Source: Pseudomonas sp. RIT-PI-S (GTDB lineage: Bacteria; Pseudomonadota; Gammaproteobacteria; Pseudomonadales; Pseudomonadaceae). Taken from it: a stretch of DNA of 64,000 nt. The notes beneath the pieces were generated by a model. That model made no database searches and was not told where the DNA came from. It saw only the letters and a program-made list of their open reading frames with translations. The translations under genes and the position numbers were made by a program. The stretch is taken from assembly GCF_025642975.1 (NCBI RefSeq), contig NZ_JANZKJ010000001.1:372001-436000 (forward strand), written 5' to 3'. Below, piece after piece: positions 26,199-31,806 of this stretch. Position 1 is the first letter of the stretch, and every line of letters begins with the position of its first letter.

Positions 26199-27518
26199 GT
26201 GCGGGATGCTATCCCGCAGCTTGCGCTGTTCAGTCCCGGCGACGAGGCGCAGATGTATCACGATAGTACTAGGAGCGGTTTTTTCTCATTGCTCGTCGAT
26301 TCTCGTGGTGGAAAGCGGCAGTCCTCTCATCGCTTGGCCGACATGCCAAAAGTGCTCAATCTGTTGGACAAAAAGATTGACACTTGGATTTCGCAGGCTG
26401 AGTTCATCCGGCCCAATCGGCGCGTCGTCAATCTGTTGCGGCTGGGCCTTCTGTTCGCTGACCTCGATACCTACCGCGTGCCCGCGTTGGCTAGCCGCAA
26501 GCCCGACGAGCTGGCAGCTTCCGTGCTGTTCCTTTGCGCCGACACGGGGTTGCCCGCGCCCTCGATACTGATCTACAGCGGCCGAGGCATACAAGCCAAA
26601 TGGCTGCTTGAGGGCACGATACCTCGCCAAGCCTTACCCCGCTGGAACGCCTGCCAACGCTACCTTGTAGATCGCCTTGCCCACGTTGGCGCCGACCCCA
26701 TGGCCAAGGACGCTAGCCGCGTGCTGCGCACCGTGGAGACAGTCAACAGCAAGAGCGGCGAGGTCTGCCGCGTGATTTACGTCCAGACGGGAACCGATGG
26801 CCAGCCAATCCGCTACAACTTCGAGTATCTGGCCGAGACACTGCTACCGGCAGCCCGCTGGACTATCGAGCAGCAACGGCAGGAACAGGCCGAGAGCCGC
26901 ACCAAGAAAAAGCCTTTCCTTTTGGTGCCCGGAGGCAAAGCCGACAACCTGCGCGGATTCTCAGGTCGAAAGCTTGCTTGGGATCGCCTCGAAGACCTGC
27001 GCAAGCTGGCCGAGCTGCGCGGCGGCGTCGCAGAAGGCAGCCGGATGCAGCACCTATTCTGGCGGCTCAACTTCCTGCTGCTGTCCGGGGCGACCAACAG
27101 CAAGCAGATGTACCACGAAGCCGCAGCGCTGGCCCGCGAACTCGATCCGCAGTGGAACAGCCGTTCCAAAGAGCTGATGACGCTGTTCAGCAAGGCCAAA
27201 GCCTATGAGGCCGGGGAGAAAGTCACCTTTGGCGGCAAGGAGTTCACGCCCCTTTACACGCCCAAGAACGACACCCTCATCAACCTGTTCAGGATCACCA
27301 CCGAGGAACAGCGGCACCTTAAGACCATAATTGGCACGGCGATGGCACGAGAGCGCGACAGGAAGCGTCATGCAGTTCGAAGGCGTTCCAATGGTGCGCT
27401 GGACCGAGATACGTATGAAGGTAATTCCCTAAGTCGTAAGCGGCCTTGGGAAGACCTTGGGATGAGTCGCGCCACTTGGTATCGCGCTGGTAAGCCACCA
27501 GTCGATGGAAATGTGTGA
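26199..27518 (+). CDS. AEP-primase-like replication protein
   Basis: A 439-residue protein. LLFADLDTYR (D88, D90) and LIYSGRGIQAKWLL (SGRG 127-130) fit the two catalytic motifs of archaeo-eukaryotic-type primases of plasmid and island replication proteins. DPMAKDASRVLRTVETVNSKSG is the following conserved R-rich block. The C-terminus carries a short helix-turn-helix-like end (RPWEDLGMSRATWYRAGKPP). It would prime replication of the excised island. The GTG start at 26199, three bases after the AlpA-like stop with GGGAAGGGCGG upstream, is the best choice. Three repeats follow it at 27531-27746 and could be its origin. The family call is by motif only. Confidence 0.75.
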   Translation: MRDAIPQLALFSPGDEAQMYHDSTRSGFFSLLVDSRGGKRQSSHRLADMPKVLNLLDKKIDTWISQAEFIRPNRRVVNLLRLGLLFADLDTYRVPALASRKPDELAASVLFLCADTGLPAPSILIYSGRGIQAKWLLEGTIPRQALPRWNACQRYLVDRLAHVGADPMAKDASRVLRTVETVNSKSGEVCRVIYVQTGTDGQPIRYNFEYLAETLLPAARWTIEQQRQEQAESRTKKKPFLLVPGGKADNLRGFSGRKLAWDRLEDLRKLAELRGGVAEGSRMQHLFWRLNFLLLSGATNSKQMYHEAAALARELDPQWNSRSKELMTLFSKAKAYEAGEKVTFGGKEFTPLYTPKNDTLINLFRITTEEQRHLKTIIGTAMARERDRKRHAVRRRSNGALDRDTYEGNSLSRKRPWEDLGMSRATWYRAGKPPVDGNV

Positions 27519-27530
27519 GACAAGTCCGTC

Positions 27531-27746
27531 CGTATTACTAATGGCGAAGCCCCTGTGCTTTTTTCAGTCAGGTTTTCACTTGGCTGTCGACTTCGGCTGG
27601 GCTTACGGTCGGCAGGAAGCGAAGCTGAGACAGGTTCATGCGTATTACTAATGCTGGCGTCAGCAGGGGCTGAGCGGCGAGTTTGGGTGTCGTCATTGTC
27701 CGTCTGGTGGGCGAGCAACGTGTTCAATGTCCGTGCGTATTACTAA
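27531..27746. repeat. Three direct repeats CGTATTACTAA
   Basis: Exact 11-base copies at 27531, 27641 and 27736. The intervening sequences are unrelated and of different length (99 and 84 bases), so this is not a tandem duplication. They could be iterons, protein-binding sites or ends of small repeated cassettes. Confidence 0.7.
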
Positions 27747-27844
27747 CGGCGGCCGGTTGCGGCGTATCTATCCTTAAAAGGCGCTGGTTGAATGTGCTTC
27801 TCTCACTGCGCTGGCATGGATTTCGATCTTTGTCTGAGAGCGAT

Positions 27845-27864
27845 ACCCCGCACAGATGCGGGGT
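27845..27864 (-). terminator. Hairpin at the end of the trb-like operon
   Basis: ACCCCGCA (27845-27852) and TGCGGGGT (27857-27864) form an 8-bp stem with a 4-base loop, just past the last gene of the leftward trb-like operon. There is no good T-tract on the minus strand, so it may work as a Rho-dependent or mRNA-protecting structure. Confidence 0.5.
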
Positions 27865-27882
27865 GCCCTTGGAGAGTAGCGG

Positions 27883-28203
27883 CTAGTGATTGCTGGCTGT
27901 CTCTCGCCTTTGAGCTTCCTGCGCCGCTCGTATGGCCATCGCAATTTGTTGGGCCTGGGCTGCACTGTTCTTGCTACCCAGCAAAGGGAGGCGATTCAGG
28001 TGCTGCGGTCCGGAAAACATGTGAAAGGAGGCCGAAAGGGCCAGCGGGCTAACTCGAAGCTGCAAAGCAGTCCATTGTTGATCCAGTTTATCGAGCAATG
28101 GTCCATAGCCTTTGCTCCGTAGCCACCTACCGAGCGCCCAGAAGGCGATTGCGGAGGTTGATGCGAACACGGCGAATCCTGCGAACTTCAAAATTGCCAT
28201 CAT
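27883..28203 (-). CDS. Small membrane protein at the end of the trbJKL remnant
   Basis: A 106-residue protein with one N-terminal membrane segment (ILKFAGFAVFASTSAIAFWALGRWL) and a basic/alanine-rich C-terminal part (QQIAMAIRAAQEAQRRET). Its start overlaps the trbL stop by a few bases (ATGATG/TGA), so it is co-translated with trbL. I do not recognise the family; a role in conjugation-related membrane functions is inferred from position only. Confidence 0.6.
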   Translation of the reverse strand: MMAILKFAGFAVFASTSAIAFWALGRWLRSKGYGPLLDKLDQQWTALQLRVSPLALSASFHMFSGPQHLNRLPLLGSKNSAAQAQQIAMAIRAAQEAQRRETASNH

Positions 28204-29765
28204 GGTTGTTCCTCCGGTTGGTCGTTGCTCGAGGCCATTCCTGGCACATTTAGTGATGTCAGTTGGCCGGGGGTGGAATTGCTTTCAGAGGCCGGACGGA
28301 TAAGGTTGGACTCTGCTTCTGCAGCATCTCCGCTTTGGGGCGGAACGGTCGTATTGGACTCATCAGAAGCTGGTGATGAAGATCCGGCACCAAGAGAGAA
28401 AGAGTGCGCGTTTTCCATGCCCGGCACGGCCATTGATGCCATCACTCCGAGTGCCTTTGCTCCGCCATTGGCTGCTTGGGAAAGTGCGCTGCCGGAGCTT
28501 ACAACGCTCTCTTGCTGTGTCGCTTGTTGGTCTTTGTCATTGCTGCCCTGGGCGTTTTTTCCAGCCTGCTCGGTGGCCTGCTTAGCACTGCTTGCCGTTT
28601 GCTGTGGTGCCGCGCTCCCACCTACTCGAGCACCGGACGCCGTTGCTCCTTTGGCTGCTGCTTGTCCGCCCGTGCTTGTACCGATGCCAGCGGTTGCACT
28701 GCCGCTGGAGGCAGTCGCCGCAGGCGCACCGGCAAAGCTGGAGTTGATCGAGGTAGCCAGACCGCCGCCAGCCCCACTGGCACCGGCGGCAACGCCAGTC
28801 CCAGAAGCGCTGAGAGCACCTGCAGCAGGAGCGGCAGCCCCAGCTGTGGCGATAGTGGCCGCTGCAGCTGCCGCCCCTGCAGCACCAGCCACTGCCATCC
28901 CACCAATGGCCGAGCCGCCGCCCATTGACGTGCCGCTAATCATGCCGCCAATTAGGTCAGGAATCGTCTTCGTCAGGTAGCAGCACACCAAGGCTAAACC
29001 GACCATTGTCATCACTGAGGCTTCGTCGTTGGTGTAAGCAGCTAACCATTCTTTGGCCGACTGTACGATCAGCCCGACGATCAGAGTCAAGACGAACAAT
29101 TTAGCGCCGATTGCCACAGTGAACCGCATGGGCGCAATCGCGAAATCGCGTGTCCATTGCGAGCCGCCAAGACCGTAGAACAGCGCTGACGCGTTGATGA
29201 TTACGTAGGCCTCTACGAGCGTCACAAACATAAACGCTGCGATAAAGGCGAAGCACGCCAAGACCAGTACCGCGCATACTGCAATCAGAACTCCTTTGCC
29301 CGGAGAGAACACTGAAATGCCCTTCACCATAGTGCGGCCGAAGTCCAGGGCTACCGCGAGCATATCGCCGGGTTCTAACGCTCGGCCAAGACCGCTCGCT
29401 GATGCGGCCGCGTCGCGGAAGCTGTCAACAATGGCTGTCGACCATTCCACGGAGTAGGTCATTACCGCCAGGAAGAAACCGATCACCATGATGAAGCGCA
29501 GCAGCTCTCCGACTATCTCGCCCAAGTCAGCTTGTTTCATGACCAGAGGCATAAACGTCCAGATGAACTGGATAGTGGCGAGCAGCCAAAATAATCTTAT
29601 GGCGTAGTCGTACAGCTTTCCTGACCACTGGTGAGACTGCTGCAAAACGAGATCTAGCAGGCCCTGAACTGAGGTGTCGGCATGAGAAAGGTCTGTAGCA
29701 GCCATAGCATTTCCGGCCAAGAGCATGCTTGCTAGGGCAATAGACAGCAGCAAGCGACGTTCCAT
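28200..29765 (-). CDS. trbL: P-type conjugative transfer protein TrbL (VirB6-like)
   Basis: A 521-residue inner-membrane protein of the mating-pair channel. It has a signal peptide (LLLSIALASMLLAGNAMA), then about five to six membrane segments (for example FIMVIGFFLAVMTYS, GVLIAVCAVLVLACFAFIAAFMFVTLVEAYVI, LFVLTLIVGLIVQ, MVGLALVCCYLTKTIPDLIGG). A long Ala/Gly/Ser-rich, low-complexity C-terminal tail (about 300-521) follows. The topology and the IPDLIGGMISG signature fit TrbL. It follows trbJ and a trbK-like gene in the RP4 order J-K-L. The rest of the trb operon is absent, so a complete secretion channel cannot be made from this island alone. Confidence 0.88.
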   Translation of the reverse strand: MERRLLLSIALASMLLAGNAMAATDLSHADTSVQGLLDLVLQQSHQWSGKLYDYAIRLFWLLATIQFIWTFMPLVMKQADLGEIVGELLRFIMVIGFFLAVMTYSVEWSTAIVDSFRDAAASASGLGRALEPGDMLAVALDFGRTMVKGISVFSPGKGVLIAVCAVLVLACFAFIAAFMFVTLVEAYVIINASALFYGLGGSQWTRDFAIAPMRFTVAIGAKLFVLTLIVGLIVQSAKEWLAAYTNDEASVMTMVGLALVCCYLTKTIPDLIGGMISGTSMGGGSAIGGMAVAGAAGAAAAAATIATAGAAAPAAGALSASGTGVAAGASGAGGGLATSINSSFAGAPAATASSGSATAGIGTSTGGQAAAKGATASGARVGGSAAPQQTASSAKQATEQAGKNAQGSNDKDQQATQQESVVSSGSALSQAANGGAKALGVMASMAVPGMENAHSFSLGAGSSSPASDESNTTVPPQSGDAAEAESNLIRPASESNSTPGQLTSLNVPGMASSNDQPEEQP

Positions 29766-29768
29766 AAG

Positions 29769-29957
29769 TCAGTACCCCTTCACGCCGCCGCGAGAGTTAG
29801 GACATGCCTCAAAAGCGGCATCTGCGTCATGCGGCTTCCTCTGTTGCTCAGTCGCTACAGCACAGTCGCTATCGCTTTGAATGACCACCGTGGTAACCGA
29901 GCCCACCATCGCGGCCCCGGCGCAAATGAGGGTCATGAACCATTTCGAGATAACCAT
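29769..29957 (-). CDS. TrbK-like small exported protein
   Basis: A 62-residue protein with an N-terminal hydrophobic segment (FMTLICAGAAMVGSVTTVVI). It occupies the position of trbK, the entry-exclusion lipoprotein of RP4, between trbJ and trbL. The cysteine in TLICAG is not a good lipobox. Its C-terminal residues RGGVKGY are identical to those of the frameshift-corrected TrbJ, and the nearby DNA is also alike, suggesting local duplication. Start ATG 29957 lies two bases after the corrected trbJ stop. Confidence 0.5.
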   Translation of the reverse strand: MVISKWFMTLICAGAAMVGSVTTVVIQSDSDCAVATEQQRKPHDADAAFEACPNSRGGVKGY

Positions 29958-30023
29958 CCTCAGTACCCCTTTACACCGCCGCGTTTACTTTCACGCGCTT
30001 CAAACTGTTGCTCGGATGCTTCG

Positions 30024-30731
30024 CTAGCGGCTTTTCGGTCGCTTTGCTGAGCCAAATAATTGCCCTGCATATTGATTTGCGTGGCCACCAGATCGCGCAG
30101 CTTTTTGCAGTTGTTGCACGTTCTGCGAGGCTATTTCGTTGCCCGCCTGAATAGCTTGCATCCGTCCTACGGCGCTTTGCGAACTTGCCACCATGCGGTT
30201 GAGCAGGGCGTCTTCTGATTGGAAAGTGCTCGTATTGAGGTTTGCCGCTTCCATTGCTATTTTGACGTTGTCACGGCCTTGCTCCGACCATTCTTTATAA
30301 CGATCTCGCATCGGAGTTTCTGCCGAGTTTGCCGCTTGTTGAAGGTAGGATTTGAAGCCTGGAAACGCAGCATTGAACTGTGCATCCATGTCCTCAATTT
30401 GACGGCCCAACGCCTGCGAACGTTTATAGATATTGACCACGCTTTTAAGATCGGCCGCGATGCTCCCAAACATCGAGTTGGGTAGCCCAGTGCCTTGTGT
30501 AACCATGTTTTGGTACTGCTGTATCTGCGTTTGAAGTTGCTCTGCCGTATTTAGTGCTGTGTTGACCTGTTCGGCATACTCAAACATCTGTTGATAGAAC
30601 GTAGAGCAATTTGCGCAATAGATGGCATAAGCAGGGGAGGGCGCAGTGTATATACCCACTCCGAAGAATGTGCTTGCCATCGCGATAGCAAGCTTTACGT
30701 TCCGACCTAACTTTCGGGGGGCATAAGCCAA
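30024..30731 (-). CDS. trbJ: P-type conjugative transfer protein TrbJ (VirB5-like), 3' frameshift
   Basis: Open frame of 235 residues: signal peptide (VKLAIAMASTFFGVGIYTAPSPAYA) then the TrbJ body (YCANCSTFYQQMFEYAEQVNTALNTAEQLQTQIQQYQNMVTQGTGLP). Start is TTG with AGGA six bases upstream. Near the end, the A5 run (T5 on the plus strand at 30102-30106) puts the last 36 or so residues out of frame. With one base fewer, the product continues KLRDLVATQINMQGNYLAQQ... for 47 residues and stops at 29960, two bases before the next gene. That is the normal TrbJ end. So this is a frameshift mutation, a sequence error or slippage at the A-run. Confidence 0.85.
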   Translation of the reverse strand: MAYAPRKLGRNVKLAIAMASTFFGVGIYTAPSPAYAIYCANCSTFYQQMFEYAEQVNTALNTAEQLQTQIQQYQNMVTQGTGLPNSMFGSIAADLKSVVNIYKRSQALGRQIEDMDAQFNAAFPGFKSYLQQAANSAETPMRDRYKEWSEQGRDNVKIAMEAANLNTSTFQSEDALLNRMVASSQSAVGRMQAIQAGNEIASQNVQQLQKAARSGGHANQYAGQLFGSAKRPKSR

Positions 30732-30796
30732 GGGTTTTCCTGATCCAGCTCCATATCGGGGTCCTCATCTGTGACGCTCGAGTTTTGATTATTCAC
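30707..30796 (-). CDS. Possible 29-residue acidic peptide upstream of trbJ
   Basis: GTG at 30796 opens a frame of 29 codons rich in Asp, Glu, Asn and Pro (ending PWLMPPES), overlapping the start of trbJ by 25 bases. It may be the tail of a lost upstream transfer gene or a small translated leader that couples to trbJ. No ribosome site of note is seen; low confidence. Confidence 0.25.
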   Translation of the reverse strand: MNNQNSSVTDEDPDMELDQENPWLMPPES

Positions 30797-30820
30797 TGAT
30801 ATGGAGAGGTTATAAATATG

Positions 30821-30838
30821 CGGATAGTTTTCTATCCG
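30821..30838. promoter_or_regulatory. Inverted repeat CGGATA-GTTTTC-TATCCG upstream of trbJ
   Basis: A perfect 6-base inverted repeat with a 6-base spacer lies about 90 bases before the trbJ start, in the divergent region with the TraJ-like gene. The size fits an operator for a small homodimer. No binding protein is known. Confidence 0.4.
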
Positions 30839-30940
30839 TCTTCATTTGGCTGGAGAGTCCCGAAAGTGTACCGAAATCAACAGAGGGGAGGCGCCCTTGG
30901 TCTGCGTTCTTAATTGGGTGTGACAGTTTTTAAGTAAGGC

Positions 30941-31000
30941 AATTTAGTGCAATTTAGCGAAATTAAACGCAACTCAAGGCAACGCAAGTAAACTCAAGTA
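30941..31000. repeat. Six 10-bp tandem repeats, consensus AAYTYARNGC-like
   Basis: AATTTAGTGC, AATTTAGCGA, AATTAAACGC, AACTCAAGGC, AACGCAAGTA and AACTCAAGTA follow each other exactly every 10 bases, one helical turn apart. A partial unit GGC precedes them. They lie between trbJ and the TraJ-like gene in the candidate oriT/control region, and could bind a protein cooperatively on one DNA face. Confidence 0.65.
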
Positions 31001-31106
31001 TAAAAAGCTTGGGTTTGAGGAGGTTTTTGGCGATGTAATGCTGTAAAGAACTGAAGGTTGCCCTGAATTTACTTGAGCTGCATATATTCAGACGGCAAGA
31101 TGTGTG

Positions 31107-31190
31107 TTGTGGGCCCACAAGCTCCGCTTGTTGACCCCCACCACCCTGCCTTACTCGCCTTCGGCTCGACGGTATCTTGCTCTGCGAGGC
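31107..31190. other. Candidate oriT region
   Basis: TTGTGGGCCCACAA (31107-31120) is a perfect palindrome, and ACAAGC-TCC-GCTTGT (31117-31131) is an overlapping hairpin. Downstream are CACCCTGCC (about 31142) and TATCTTGC (about 31172), both like the IncP-type nick consensus YATCCTGY. The TraJ-like oriT-binding protein begins at 31237. In RP4 the oriT lies just upstream of traJ. The exact nick site is not established. The wider stretch 30797-31236 holds no other gene. Confidence 0.4.
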
Positions 31191-31236
31191 CCACTGTCGC
31201 TACCGCGACTCTCTGATCAGAGCGAGGAGCATTGAT

Positions 31237-31635
31237 GTGAAGAAAGACAGGACACCAAAAGGTGAGACTGAGCGGCTGCGCCGCGAGGTTCCACCTATCA
31301 AGGTTTTTGTGACGGACGAGGAGAAAGCAGAGCTGTCTAGACGAGCAGCGTCGTGCGGCTTATCTAATGCCGCATTTATGAGAGCTGCCGGCCTGAACCA
31401 TCCTGTAAAGGCGCGGGCCGATCTTGAAGCTGTTCGCGAGCTGGTGAAGGTGAATGGCGACCTTGGCCGAGTCGCTGGACTTTTGAAACTCTGGCTTGCG
31501 GAGAAACGTGGCCAAGGAGCGAGCCCCGTTGAGGTTGAGCGTATGATGATTGAATTTCACGAATTGCAGTCGTGTATTCGAGAAAAAATGAGCGCTATTG
31601 TTTATGTAAAAAATGGAGACGGCACCATACGCTGA
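31237..31635 (+). CDS. traJ: RP4 TraJ-like oriT-binding mobilization protein
   Basis: A 132-residue protein. PPIKVFVTDEEKAELSRRAASCGLSNAAFMRAAGLNHPVKARADLEAVRELVKVNGDLGRVAGLLKLWL runs closely parallel to RP4 TraJ (PPIKVYC..DER...A...GMS..A....G....V....E.VREL..INGDLGRLGGLLKLWL). This is a ribbon-helix-helix protein that binds oriT and recruits the TraI relaxase. GTG 31237 follows GCGAGGAGC; the longer start at 31177 lacks a site. In RP4, traI follows directly. Here it is missing and a hairpin and the ABC-3C-like genes follow instead. Confidence 0.85.
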   Translation: MKKDRTPKGETERLRREVPPIKVFVTDEEKAELSRRAASCGLSNAAFMRAAGLNHPVKARADLEAVRELVKVNGDLGRVAGLLKLWLAEKRGQGASPVEVERMMIEFHELQSCIREKMSAIVYVKNGDGTIR

Positions 31636-31718
31636 TTCTAGGCTGCCAGTCTGATACTAAGCTTTTAAAGTCTCGAATGTCCTATCTGCGTTATTGTATT
31701 GAGCTATCCATGGCAAGG

Positions 31719-31756
31719 TGCTGGATGTCGAGCCCACAGAGGTTCGACATCCAGCA
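31719..31756. terminator. 13-bp perfect hairpin between traJ-like gene and the ABC ATPase gene
   Basis: TGCTGGATGTCGA (31719-31731) and TCGACATCCAGCA (31744-31756) pair perfectly around a 12-base loop. No T-run follows. Its place between convergent genes suggests termination, but the strength and lack of T-tract make a boundary scar or regulatory structure possible. Confidence 0.5.
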
Positions 31757-31806
31757 ATTGAATGCTCACGTTGGTAAGACGTTTAGTCTAGTCTGTCAAC
31801 AGGGGG

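Larger units (their letters stand above)
27519..27882. other. Non-coding region with three spaced repeats, candidate origin
   Basis: About 360 bases with no supportable gene. CGTATTACTAA occurs at 27531-27541, 27641-27651 and 27736-27746, all in the same orientation, with about 84-99 bases between copies. The longer context GTCCGT-C/G-CGTATTACTAA-T/C-GG is shared by the first and third, and GAGACA by the first and second. A stable hairpin follows at 27845. Position just after the replication gene makes an origin plausible. Confidence 0.5.

Noticed and set aside
27368..27727. 119-codon leftward frame in the repeat region
   Set aside because: Serine/arginine-rich composition, overlaps the primase-like gene 3' end on the opposite strand and has no ribosome site.
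27531..27746. CRISPR array
   Set aside because: Only three 11-base repeats with spacers of 84-99 bases, unequal lengths and no cas genes.
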